NCBI GenBank assembly: GCA_021850835.1
Contig: JAJZKS010000045.1
Coordinates: 1 to 9,843, forward strand
Reading direction: 5' to 3'
From: Thermoplasmata archaeon
GTDB taxonomy: Archaea; Thermoplasmatota; Thermoplasmata; Thermoplasmatales; Thermoplasmataceae
DNA length: 9,843 bases
Of the stretch, positions 1-7,463 are shown piece after piece. Both the position numbers and the translations under genes were made by a program. The notes beneath the pieces are model-generated. The model saw only the letters and a program-made list of their open reading frames with translations. It had not been told where the DNA came from and ran no database searches. Numbering within the stretch: position 1 is the first letter of the stretch; the number at the start of each line of letters is the position of its first letter.

Positions 1-9
1 GTCGGCTAG

Positions 10-1155
10 AATGGAAATGGCCTGACAATGGGCAGCGAGAGGCCATACCACAGGCTTTATGAGCAGTGGATGCCACTGGGCCCTGTAGGGATAATAAGCG
101 CTTTCAATTTCCCTGCAGCTGTTTGGTCATGGAATGCAATGATAGCAGCAGTGTGCGGAGACACAGCAATATGGAAACCATCAACAAAAGCTGCCCTTGT
201 TGCAACCGGCGTAATGAAGGCAGTATCTGAGGCACTAGAAGAACTGGGCGCCCCGCAGATATTCAGCCTGATGGTCAGCAGGGGAAATGACGGCGGGGAA
301 TGGATTTCGAACGAACCCGGTATCCCACTGGTCTCATTCACAGGCTCCACCGGCACTGGAAGGAACCTCTACCAGAAAGTGTCGGCTAGAATGGGAAGGT
401 CTATCCTGGAACTGGGGGGAAACAATGCAGCAATTGTCACAGAAAAGGCCGACATGAACATTGCCCTGAAAGGAGTTGCATTCGGTGCTCTGGCTACTGC
501 AGGGCAGAGATGCACAAGCACCAGAAGGGTGATCATACAGGACGCCATTTACAGTGAATTTGTGGAGAAACTCAAGAAGATCTATTCCGGCGTAAAGATA
601 GGCAACCCAAACGATCCAGGTGTGCTTGTGGGGCCACTGATCGACAGGAAGGCGATCAAGACTTACCTTGATGCAATAGAAACGGCAAGGAAGCAGGGAG
701 GAAAGGTCCTGCATCAGGGAAAGGAAATCAAGATGCCAGGCCTTGAAGATGGCAACTACGTTTCCCCGACAATTGTTGAGGCCACCCAGGGCATGCCCAT
801 AATAAAGACCGAAACTTTTGGGCCGCTGCTTTATGTGTTCAGGTACCACACAATTGAGGATGCGCTTAGGATGCACAATGACGTCCCACAGGGGCTTTCA
901 TCAGCAATATTCACGAATGACCTGAGGGAAGAAGAGGAATTCCTGTCAGCAAGAGGCTCGGACTGCGGAATTGCCAATGTTAATACCAGCACCGCAGGAG
1001 CAGAGATAGGCGGGGCATTTGGCGGGGAAAAGGAAACAGGTTATGGCAGGGAGAGCGGAACAGATTCCTGGAAAGCATACATGAGGCGCCAGACCGTTAC
1101 AAAAAACTTCGGGAAAGATGTGCCACTGTCACAGGGAGTCAAGTTCGACGTATAA
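10..1155 (+). CDS. ALDH7-like NAD(P)-dependent aldehyde dehydrogenase, 5' end missing
   Basis: This enzyme oxidises an aldehyde to its carboxylate with NAD(P)+ in the cytoplasm. The visible part starts just before the family's SERP segment and runs to the natural C-terminus. Numbering from the ATG at 28, it shows the cofactor-loop motif FTGSTGTGR, the general-base Glu128 in LELGGNN and the nucleophile Cys162 in GQRCTSTRR. The Glu-Cys spacing of 34 is the ALDH norm. A late TFGPLLYVF motif and a C-terminal GYGRESGTDSWKAYMRR segment follow. SERPYHR, the FNFPAAVWSWN segment and GQRCTSTRR point to the ALDH7 (antiquitin/aminoadipate-semialdehyde) branch. Full-length members have roughly 500 residues, so about a quarter is missing. 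The ATG at 28 is internal: the in-frame NGNGLT before it is also family-like. A TAG at 7-9 closes this frame, while frame 2 of the first bases reads SARM, which suggests a one-base error. The substrate cannot be read from sequence; lysine-type semialdehydes or glyceraldehyde are possible. Confidence 0.9.
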   Translation, partial: NGNGLTMGSERPYHRLYEQWMPLGPVGIISAFNFPAAVWSWNAMIAAVCGDTAIWKPSTKAALVATGVMKAVSEALEELGAPQIFSLMVSRGNDGGEWISNEPGIPLVSFTGSTGTGRNLYQKVSARMGRSILELGGNNAAIVTEKADMNIALKGVAFGALATAGQRCTSTRRVIIQDAIYSEFVEKLKKIYSGVKIGNPNDPGVLVGPLIDRKAIKTYLDAIETARKQGGKVLHQGKEIKMPGLEDGNYVSPTIVEATQGMPIIKTETFGPLLYVFRYHTIEDALRMHNDVPQGLSSAIFTNDLREEEEFLSARGSDCGIANVNTSTAGAEIGGAFGGEKETGYGRESGTDSWKAYMRRQTVTKNFGKDVPLSQGVKFDV

Positions 1156-1190
1156 TATTCCAAGTTTTAATTATCCACAGTAATTTTTTT
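1156..1190 (+). terminator. Possible T-run terminator after the ALDH gene
   Basis: The stretch after the ALDH stop is AT-rich and ends in a run of seven T at 1184-1190. Archaeal transcription often ends at oligo-T tracts without a strong hairpin, and no convincing stem is visible here. The same AT-rich stretch could instead belong to the promoter of the following methionine operon, so the call is weak. Confidence 0.35.
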
Positions 1191-1205
1191 ATCATTAATT
1201 ATTTT
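1181..1205 (+). promoter_or_regulatory. Putative archaeal promoter (TATA region) of the methionine operon
   Basis: This is a dense A/T stretch 30-55 bases upstream of the ATG at 1236 and is the only plausible TATA-box region between the ALDH stop and the MetF-like gene. The segment ATTAATTATTTT lies about 25 bases before the candidate TTG start at 1227, which would fit a short or absent leader. No SAM-riboswitch-like structure fits in the 80-base gap. The exact box cannot be fixed by eye. Confidence 0.35.
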
Positions 1206-1235
1206 GAAGTTGGTCATAATGAGCATTTGCTGCAG

Positions 1236-2051
1236 ATGGAAACTTCAAGCATTCATGAATTGAAATTCGTCAAGTCGGTGGAGATAGTTCCTGCCAAGAA
1301 CCTTGACCTCGAAGATTTCAGGGAAGCAGCAGCACTCTTTTCAGACCTGGCAGATGTTGTTACAGCTCCGGAAAACCCAATGGGAATGCCCGGCATAGAC
1401 CCAATAATTTCCACTTTCCTGATTGCCAGGGAGTACAACCTCATCGCAATGCCTCACATAACCCCTAGGGACAAGAACCGCCTATTCATACATTCCCAGG
1501 TCATAACGGCCCTGAAAATAGGAATAAGGAATTTCTTTGTTATAGGGGGAGACCCCATAAATAAGAAACTTGACTCAAAGGAAGTGAGGGAGATTGACGT
1601 GCTGCAAACCATAAATTCCATCAGGCAGTCAGAAACATTCCTGAAGGAGCCATTCCCGAAAGTTGGCATTGGCTCCGCCTTCAACCCTTACCGGGAAGTA
1701 GAACAGGAAATTCTTTCGAAGAAACTGGAAAACGGTTCAAACTTCTTTATCAGCCAGATCCTTTTCGAATCGGAGCACTTGAAAAAGGACTGGATCAGGA
1801 AGAGGGCATTCAGGTTGTCTGCGGGTTTCATGCCACTTACAAGGAAGGGCCAGGTTGAAGGCATAAAGAAGATGGGCGTTAAGTTTTCAGAAGAGACCCT
1901 GAAGAAGCTGGACCTGTCAGATGACATCACCGCCACGTCCATCCGGATGATTCTCGATGCCTATGATGAAGCAAAGGAATATATCGATGGCATCCACGTG
2001 ATGCCTTTGGGAAACAACAAACTTGCAAAACAAATATTGGAGAGTATATAG
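1236..2051 (+). CDS. metF: MetF-like methylenetetrahydrofolate reductase
   Basis: The likely reaction is reduction of a methylene-C1 carrier to the methyl form that feeds methionine synthesis; it should be a cytoplasmic flavoprotein TIM barrel. From the ATG at 1236 it is 271 residues, somewhat shorter than E. coli MetF (about 296). Family landmarks are SVEIVPAK near residue 16 (Glu16 aligns with the catalytic Glu of MetF), MPHITPRD around 72-79 (matching the pHlTcrd motif), then GIRNFFVIGGDPI with Asp106 in the FAD-binding position. The usual Arg of RGD is Gly here, and the FFPPK motif is changed to IVPAK, so it is a divergent member. In-frame TTG at 1227 is an alternative start; I prefer ATG because the first recognisable strand begins about 10 residues after it. 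The next gene starts directly after the stop, and both downstream genes encode methionine synthase halves, which supports the role. The true C1 carrier (folate or another pterin) is unknown. Confidence 0.85.
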   Translation: METSSIHELKFVKSVEIVPAKNLDLEDFREAAALFSDLADVVTAPENPMGMPGIDPIISTFLIAREYNLIAMPHITPRDKNRLFIHSQVITALKIGIRNFFVIGGDPINKKLDSKEVREIDVLQTINSIRQSETFLKEPFPKVGIGSAFNPYREVEQEILSKKLENGSNFFISQILFESEHLKKDWIRKRAFRLSAGFMPLTRKGQVEGIKKMGVKFSEETLKKLDLSDDITATSIRMILDAYDEAKEYIDGIHVMPLGNNKLAKQILESI

Positions 2052-2972
2052 ATGGCAGAAATTCTAAAACTGACTTACGGAATATTTCCGAAAACAGAAA
2101 AACTCAGAGTGAGGATAGGAAGATGGCAAAGAAAGATCCTTTCTGCAAAGGAACTTGAGAGCCTTGTGCAGGAAGAAACAGCACTTTTCCAGCAGCTTGC
2201 AAGGGAGAATGGCATTTCCTCATTCACAGATCCGCTGTTCAACTGGTTTGATATTTTCAGGCCAATTTCACTTGTTACTGGAGGCATTGAGCTGGGCCCT
2301 CTCACGAGATATGGTGAGACCAATACTTTCTACAGGCTGCCTGAGATCAGGAAACCCCTCACTCTGGAAGGAAACCCTGCCGAATACAGGGAACTGAGTG
2401 AGAATCCTCCACTTCCGCTGTATCACGTTGACCAGGGGGAAGACCAGCTTGCCTTCCTTCCTGGCCCGGTTACATTTTTCCATTTCTGCGGGAACATCGC
2501 AGGGAACAGCTTTGAATCATTCTCGGAGAACCTTGGCAAGCTGTATAGCGAGTTGCTTTCAAAATTCAGGTTCCGTAAGTTTCTCGTTTTTGAATCTGTA
2601 CCCCTGGCAGGAGGCAATCTGGGGCCATTCTACAAGTCCGTTGACCCTGAGAAGACAATACTTGCCACTACAGGCAATCTGAATATCAAGTCCCTCGAAT
2701 CGGCCGGGAAAAAATTCCATTCTGTTGCCACAGATGCAGACAAGGAGAACATTAAAGCTGCAGCCGCATTTTCAAGCATACCAGGCCTTTCATTGATAGA
2801 TGCACACAATACTAAGCTGGAAGACCCCAAGGCATTAACGGCAAGGATCGATGGGCTAGGAAAGGAACTCGGCATCCACAAATTCTATGTTACGCACTCG
2901 GACTATCTAGATTTTCTCCCAAGGCAGATAGCTGAGAAAAAACTCCAGCTAATAGGGAAGGTAGGTGAATAA
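2052..2972 (+). CDS. MetE N-terminal-domain-like protein (split cobalamin-independent methionine synthase)
   Basis: This 306-residue protein resembles the N-terminal half of MetE as a stand-alone polypeptide. The recognisable core is the early stretch SFTDPLFNWFDIFRPI followed by GPLTRYGETNTFYRLP (about residues 57-97), and later FLPGPVTFFHFCGN, the domain's version of the MetE GPxT strand. It carries no zinc-ligand set of its own, as expected for the non-catalytic half, which in full MetE helps bind the methyl-folate and shapes the active-site cleft. The ATG at 2052 follows the upstream TAG with no gap, and a GGAG at 2039-2042 lies nine bases before it. The stop overlaps or nearly touches the next gene, which encodes the catalytic half. 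Split MetE pairs of this kind are known in archaea such as Sulfolobus. An independent role as a methyl-carrier-binding subunit cannot be excluded. Confidence 0.8.
   Translation: MAEILKLTYGIFPKTEKLRVRIGRWQRKILSAKELESLVQEETALFQQLARENGISSFTDPLFNWFDIFRPISLVTGGIELGPLTRYGETNTFYRLPEIRKPLTLEGNPAEYRELSENPPLPLYHVDQGEDQLAFLPGPVTFFHFCGNIAGNSFESFSENLGKLYSELLSKFRFRKFLVFESVPLAGGNLGPFYKSVDPEKTILATTGNLNIKSLESAGKKFHSVATDADKENIKAAAAFSSIPGLSLIDAHNTKLEDPKALTARIDGLGKELGIHKFYVTHSDYLDFLPRQIAEKKLQLIGKVGE
2963..2968 (+). promoter_or_regulatory. Shine-Dalgarno AGGTGA deciding a TTG start of the MetE catalytic half
   Basis: AGGTGA matches the archaeal anti-SD target GGTGA and sits inside the last codons of the upstream gene. 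It is five bases before the TTG at 2974, whereas a GTG start at 2965 would lie within the motif itself. This favours TTG 2974 (protein beginning MAEQLFITQEIGSF) and implies translational coupling of the two MetE halves. Confidence 0.55.
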
Positions 2973-2973
2973 A

Positions 2974-4014
2974 TTGGCAGAACAGCTGTTCATAACCCAG
3001 GAAATCGGGAGCTTCAGGAAACCGGACTATCTGAGCAAGAAGTTCCACACAATAGAGGGCCAGAAAGAATTCTATGATCTCGCAAGGAAGGCAACTGTTG
3101 AAACCATTGACCTTTTCGAAAAGTCTGGCCTTGACAACCTCGGAGTAGGCGGCGAGATGTTCAGGTGGGAGATGTACGAGCACCTGGCATCCAATGTTGG
3201 CGGCCTTGAATTCTACGGAATGGTGAGATCATTCGACAACAGGTATTACAAAAAGGGGAGCGTAGTGTCCCAGATCACGAGGAAAAACCCATTCCATGTG
3301 GATGAGCTGCAATATGTGCTATCGCAGACTAAGGGAAAGCTGAAGGTTCCAATCACCGGACCATATACTATGATGGACTGGTCATTCAACGAGTATTACA
3401 GGGACCGGAGAGAGCTGGCCAATGCTTACGCTGACGCCATAAACCAGGAAATAAGGGAGCTCAAGAAAGTATGGGAAAAGGCAAGGGGAAGTGAAATACT
3501 GGAAATCCAGATCGATGAACCGGCAGCCACCACACATCCTGACGAAATGGACATTGTGACTGAATCTGTCAACAGGTCATTTGAGGGGATCAGTGGAATA
3601 GAACCAACCATACACGTCTGCTACAGTGTGGATTACAGGTACCTCTACAACACTCTCCATGATCTCAAGGTCAAGGGGCTGAACCTTGAATATGCCAACA
3701 GGGACAAGTACTCACTTGGCACATCAATTGAACAGAGGCCTGGATACGCAGACCTCAAGGCTTTCAACGAAGTCAACCAGACTCTTGGCCAGAAAAAGTT
3801 CATTGGGCTAGGCGTAACAGATGTCCACGTGGACTTTGTCGAGCCTGTTGGCCTGATAAAAGACAGGATCGAGGCTGCAGTGAAGCTTGTGGAGGATCCA
3901 AAACTACTGAGAATCAACCCGGATTGCGGCCTCAGGACAAGATCAAGGCAGATTGGGTTTGATAAACTGAAAAATATGGTGGATGCAGTCAGGGATTTGA
4001 AGAAATCTTACTGA
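2974..4014 (+). CDS. metE: Methionine synthase catalytic (C-terminal) domain, MetE type
   Basis: This enzyme transfers a methyl group to the zinc-bound thiolate of homocysteine, giving methionine. It is the stand-alone catalytic barrel of MetE (346 residues from TTG 2974; 349 if GTG 2965 is used). Numbering from GTG 2965, the homocysteine-binding start motif is IGSFRK, QIDEPA holds Asp184 and Glu185, and the zinc ligands are complete: His217 and Cys219 in HVC, Glu242 in LNLEYANR and Cys321 in NPDCGLRTR. The catalytic-loop His is His288 in VTDVHVDF. All expected active-site positions are therefore present and it should be functional. It is the last gene of the MetF-MetE operon. The partner N-terminal half is encoded just upstream, so a heteromeric enzyme is the simplest model. 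Folate-independent core synthases (MesA-MesD families) also lack the N-terminal domain, but the adjacent N-half gene argues against that reading. Its stop overlaps the 3' end of the convergent protease gene. Confidence 0.93.
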   Translation: MAEQLFITQEIGSFRKPDYLSKKFHTIEGQKEFYDLARKATVETIDLFEKSGLDNLGVGGEMFRWEMYEHLASNVGGLEFYGMVRSFDNRYYKKGSVVSQITRKNPFHVDELQYVLSQTKGKLKVPITGPYTMMDWSFNEYYRDRRELANAYADAINQEIRELKKVWEKARGSEILEIQIDEPAATTHPDEMDIVTESVNRSFEGISGIEPTIHVCYSVDYRYLYNTLHDLKVKGLNLEYANRDKYSLGTSIEQRPGYADLKAFNEVNQTLGQKKFIGLGVTDVHVDFVEPVGLIKDRIEAAVKLVEDPKLLRINPDCGLRTRSRQIGFDKLKNMVDAVRDLKKSY

Positions 4015-7000
4015 ATCTCATCCCTTCTTCTCTTTTTGCTGAACACTCTGTATCCGATGTACGCGTAGAAACCAATGGCGGCAGCAATCACTAGGTTGAT
4101 TCCAAGGTATACCGGGTTCGAATAGCTGATTTTAACCACCTGGCTCTGGTAGACCTGGGAGTTGCTAAGCCTCAGGACAACTGAAATGTAGTATGTGCTG
4201 CCTGGCACCAGCCCACTGAGGAAGGTATAGCTGGTATTCTGTGATGAAACGGTGGTTACGTCCGGGCTCAGAAAATTTTGGTTGTTGGAGACGTAAACCT
4301 GGTATATTGAAAAATTCTGGCCCTTGTAAGGCGTCCAGGACAGGTATCCGAAGTAGAAAAGCAGTGGGAAGTAATGGGTTATTGACACATTCTCCCCTGA
4401 GCTCACAGAAATCTTGGCGGGAGTCATCCTGATATTGAGGATAGTCGGTGAGCTTATATTCAACGGAGTGCTGAAATTATCATACATTTCCGCGGTTGCG
4501 CTTACATTATACTTTCCAGTTGCAGGATAAAGGAAGAACAGGCCCGACGAGTTTGAGTAGGATGCCATGGATGAATTCACCCTCACCAGCGCGTTGCCTA
4601 TGGGGAATGAGTATAGGATATCGGATACGCTTCCTGTCAGAGTGTGTGTTCCAGAAAAGGTTGGCTGTAGCAGGATCTGCAGGCTTAGGTTCTTACCAGG
4701 CTCAAGGTAAACGATATCAGTCTGATTCCCGTATCCAGGCTTTGTAACATTAATTGTAACATTGCTTCCGGGGGTCATCATCCTGTAATGGTACCCTCCC
4801 TGATGCTGGACAGTTTCATTATTGAAGGTAACTGTTGAATTTGCATTGAAAACGAACAGTGAGACATTCACTTTTATGGGTTCAAGCCTGAAAGTGATAT
4901 TTTGTGATCCTGTGAATAACCCACTATCTCCGTAAAAGCCCGTGGACGAAGCACTTGCAGCAGTTGTGCCATTCATGGCGGGAATCTGCATTCCCGGCCC
5001 CGAATAATGGTAATTGTAGAACCACATGGCTGTTATTTCAGTTCCAGGATATTGCGTTCCCTTAATGGTGTAGTTCACCGAAACATTTGCAAGGTGCAGG
5101 TACGGTATTGAAATGTTTCTGGAAACTGTCCTCTGGATTTTATCAGCATCTGTGTAGGTTGCACTGACGTTATAAGCCCCTCCGCTGTACGCCACAAATG
5201 TGTTGGCCTTTGCAGGTGAAGAATTAACGCTCCACGTTATGCCGGAATTAACACCCTGGAGATAGAACAGGAGCAATGCTGGATGGCCATAGCCCTGGTA
5301 ATATGTGATCTGGGGTCCTGGAACTACATGGCTCCCAATCAGATGGCCCTCAGGTGCTGAGGAAGAATAGAACACAATCTCTCCTGCACCTGCTGAAGCA
5401 TCGATTGTTGAATATGTTGTTGAATTTATGCCATTATAGTGCTGGAAGTACACATATCCAGGAGTTACCGGGGCACTTCCGTTGCTGACAGAAATGCTGC
5501 TGAATGTTCCGTTGTTTATGATAGTCAAGTTCGACTGGGAATCCATCTGGGTTGTCCCCAGCGCAGGGGACATTTCTCCTGAGAAGTTGAGGAAAGCTGG
5601 CAGTGATTGTGAGAATCCGCCGCTGGTTGAAAAATTAACGGAGGAGCCATTAAATGATAGCTTTATGTTGAACAGTGTGAGCTGTCCGCCAAACCCGCCA
5701 GGCATTCCGTAGGTCCTTTCCACCAGGTTTCCAGCCTGTGAAAAGGCTAGCATGAGTGCCTCTCCAGTTGAGTTCAGGGTAACCCCGAATTTAAGATAAT
5801 TCAGCGGGTTCAGGTAAAAGCCGTCGTAGTAGAAGGTTGTTCCGTTGTTTGCAAGTCTCCCCTGGAGGGGAGTCAGATTGAGATTTGCAGAAATGATCGT
5901 GGCGTTGTAAGACTTTGTGCCATTGAAAACCGCAATTCCGCCATACCCGTCAAGTAGGTCCCTCGATGCATTTAGCAATGAGGAAACCTTTGGGGTCCCG
6001 AGCCCGGTTACAGGATTCCAGTAAGGAGTGTTCTGGTAATACCCGTTTGTCCCCGTGAGTATCTGGGTAAAGGAACTGTTGTAAAGTGAAGTTCTGGCAA
6101 TCTGGTAAAGAAGCGGATTGACAGAATGGAGGTGTACTCCGGTGTATTGCTCAATTAGGGCCACAACATCGGCCCAGATAGGCGTCGCTACGCTTGTGCC
6201 TCCAACAATGTACTGGCCTCCGCTGGAAATGACATAGACGCCTGTGTACTTGTTTGCATCCATTGCTACATCGGGGACCCCTCTGCGTGACTCATTATAT
6301 CCCTTTACAGATTGCCAGTAAGGGGTGTTGAATACAGAGCTGAAGCCTCCACCGCTTCCATACGACTGGCCGTTAACCACCCCTCCCCATCCGGATTGCT
6401 GGAACCTGTCGTTGAAAGCATAAAGGGAAGTCCCTCCAACGCTGGTTACATAGGGGTCTGAAGCAGGGAAATTAACAGTCAGCTGTTTTTCAGAATTGTA
6501 AGCGCCACTATCTCCAGATGCAGCTAGCACCGTAATTCCCTGTGAAGCTGCCTCTGCATATATCTTGGAGTAGGTCAGTTCAGAATTTACAGTCAGCCCT
6601 GACTCTGGAGTGCTCCAGCTCAGAGAAAGTATGTTTGCGATGTGATTTGATATCGCATAACTGACTACATTCTGCAGGTCACTGGTGAAAGATGAAGTAG
6701 AAATCAGCAGGACAATCTTAGCTGCAGGGGCGAGCGCATGTGCCCATTCAACATCAGTGGAGGTTTCCATTGCCCAGGTTGAATTGTAAGTTCCGGGCTC
6801 TCCGTTTGGATACACAATTGAAAGGTCTACCGGGGGCAGCCCATTGGCTGCATCGAATGCCCTTAAATCATACATTATGTTAGGGTTCCCGTAGGCGTCT
6901 ATGATGCCTATAGTGATTCCTGATCCATTTATCCCATGGTGCAGTGCCCAGGTAAAATTGTATGCCTTGGCAAGGATATCTGGAGTGAAGGCGAAGGGAA

Positions 7001-7412
7001 TATTGATGTTCTGGCCCGCATATGAATATGAAATTGAGGGAGTAACTGTAGTCCCACTCTCGCTGTAGAAAGTCGTGATCCCTGATCCAGCTGTAAGCCT
7101 ATGGAGGGTCATGTTTACCTCACTGGCTACAGTGTCAGGAACAGAAAAGGCCCAGAGCAGGCCAAATTTTTGCGGGGAGACGCCAATAAAACTCATTGCA
7201 CTATTTGCTACTGCACTGGCATAGGGTGTTGGAGGGACGTAAACAGTGAAATTTGCCTGCCCTGAAGATTGCGAAGCCGGGAAGTTCCCTAAAAAGGCCA
7301 TCTGTCCTGGGCCTATGTTGATATTATTTCCGTTTGCTGCAGGGACAACAAGAATGGAACCTGCCAGCATTATGAAAGCCACTGTGGCGACTGCGAAAAT
7401 AGCCCTGAACAT
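4008..7412 (-). CDS. Secreted, membrane-anchored S53 (sedolisin/kumamolisin-type) acid protease with long beta-rich stalk
   Basis: This is a serine-carboxyl endopeptidase expected outside the cell, active at low pH. The preferred ATG at 7412 gives 1134 residues and starts directly with a signal-peptide-like segment (MFRAIFAVATVAFIMLAG); an in-frame TTG at 7460 would add 16 residues and include the TATA box. The catalytic domain spans about residues 140-485. Glu216 and Asp220 lie in METSTDVEW, the oxyanion Asp301 in ASGDSGA and the nucleophile Ser407 in GGTSVATP. The spacing matches kumamolisin closely. A TGLGTP motif (469-474) closes the domain. The pro-region is only about 110 residues, against roughly 190 in classical members. 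About 600 residues of Ser/Thr/Asn/Gly-rich beta sequence follow, including a carboxypeptidase-regulatory-like segment (about 920-995) and a fibronectin-III-like segment near 1000-1095. A single membrane helix (about 1102-1122) and a KKRRR stop-transfer tail end the protein. It has no Cys and about 42 N-x-S/T sequons. A role in protein scavenging is inferred. Confidence 0.93.
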   Translation of the reverse strand: MFRAIFAVATVAFIMLAGSILVVPAANGNNINIGPGQMAFLGNFPASQSSGQANFTVYVPPTPYASAVANSAMSFIGVSPQKFGLLWAFSVPDTVASEVNMTLHRLTAGSGITTFYSESGTTVTPSISYSYAGQNINIPFAFTPDILAKAYNFTWALHHGINGSGITIGIIDAYGNPNIMYDLRAFDAANGLPPVDLSIVYPNGEPGTYNSTWAMETSTDVEWAHALAPAAKIVLLISTSSFTSDLQNVVSYAISNHIANILSLSWSTPESGLTVNSELTYSKIYAEAASQGITVLAASGDSGAYNSEKQLTVNFPASDPYVTSVGGTSLYAFNDRFQQSGWGGVVNGQSYGSGGGFSSVFNTPYWQSVKGYNESRRGVPDVAMDANKYTGVYVISSGGQYIVGGTSVATPIWADVVALIEQYTGVHLHSVNPLLYQIARTSLYNSSFTQILTGTNGYYQNTPYWNPVTGLGTPKVSSLLNASRDLLDGYGGIAVFNGTKSYNATIISANLNLTPLQGRLANNGTTFYYDGFYLNPLNYLKFGVTLNSTGEALMLAFSQAGNLVERTYGMPGGFGGQLTLFNIKLSFNGSSVNFSTSGGFSQSLPAFLNFSGEMSPALGTTQMDSQSNLTIINNGTFSSISVSNGSAPVTPGYVYFQHYNGINSTTYSTIDASAGAGEIVFYSSSAPEGHLIGSHVVPGPQITYYQGYGHPALLLFYLQGVNSGITWSVNSSPAKANTFVAYSGGAYNVSATYTDADKIQRTVSRNISIPYLHLANVSVNYTIKGTQYPGTEITAMWFYNYHYSGPGMQIPAMNGTTAASASSTGFYGDSGLFTGSQNITFRLEPIKVNVSLFVFNANSTVTFNNETVQHQGGYHYRMMTPGSNVTINVTKPGYGNQTDIVYLEPGKNLSLQILLQPTFSGTHTLTGSVSDILYSFPIGNALVRVNSSMASYSNSSGLFFLYPATGKYNVSATAEMYDNFSTPLNISSPTILNIRMTPAKISVSSGENVSITHYFPLLFYFGYLSWTPYKGQNFSIYQVYVSNNQNFLSPDVTTVSSQNTSYTFLSGLVPGSTYYISVVLRLSNSQVYQSQVVKISYSNPVYLGINLVIAAAIGFYAYIGYRVFSKKRRRDEIQ

Positions 7413-7436
7413 GTGCCCGCTCAAATGGTAAACCCT

Positions 7437-7447
7437 ATTAATATATT
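7437..7447. promoter_or_regulatory. Palindromic TATA-like box between divergent protease and primase genes
   Basis: The core AATATATT (7440-7447) is its own reverse complement. On the minus strand its centre lies about 31 bases before the protease ATG at 7412, close to the usual 25-27 bases from TATA centre to transcription start, which predicts a leaderless or nearly leaderless protease mRNA. On the plus strand the same box is about 20 bases before the TTG at 7464 of priS. No other good TATA-like sequence is seen in the gap, so it may serve both directions. This is inferred from position and sequence only. Confidence 0.5.
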
Positions 7448-7463
7448 CTGTGATAGCCAAAGG

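Noticed and set aside
334..876. 180-codon open frame on the minus strand
   Set aside because: It lies wholly inside the ALDH coding region, has no recognisable motif, and is Cys/His-rich in the way typical of antisense shadows.
1156..1235. SAM-type riboswitch before the methionine operon
   Set aside because: The gap is only 80 bases, very AT-rich, and shows no paired helices of a riboswitch.
2155..2682. Two consecutive plus-strand frames (80 and 94 codons) in another frame of the MetE N-half gene
   Set aside because: The overlapping 306-codon frame carries MetE N-domain motifs throughout; these small frames have none.
2974..4014. Folate-independent core methionine synthase (MesA-MesD type)
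   Set aside because: A gene for the MetE N-terminal half lies directly upstream and a MetF-like gene before that, so a split MetE is the simpler reading.
7413..7463. GTG 7413 or ATG 7425 as the start of PriS
   Set aside because: Both would place the TATA-like box inside the coding region and add residues not needed by the family; kept only as alternatives, since TTG 7464 lacks a spaced ribosome binding site.
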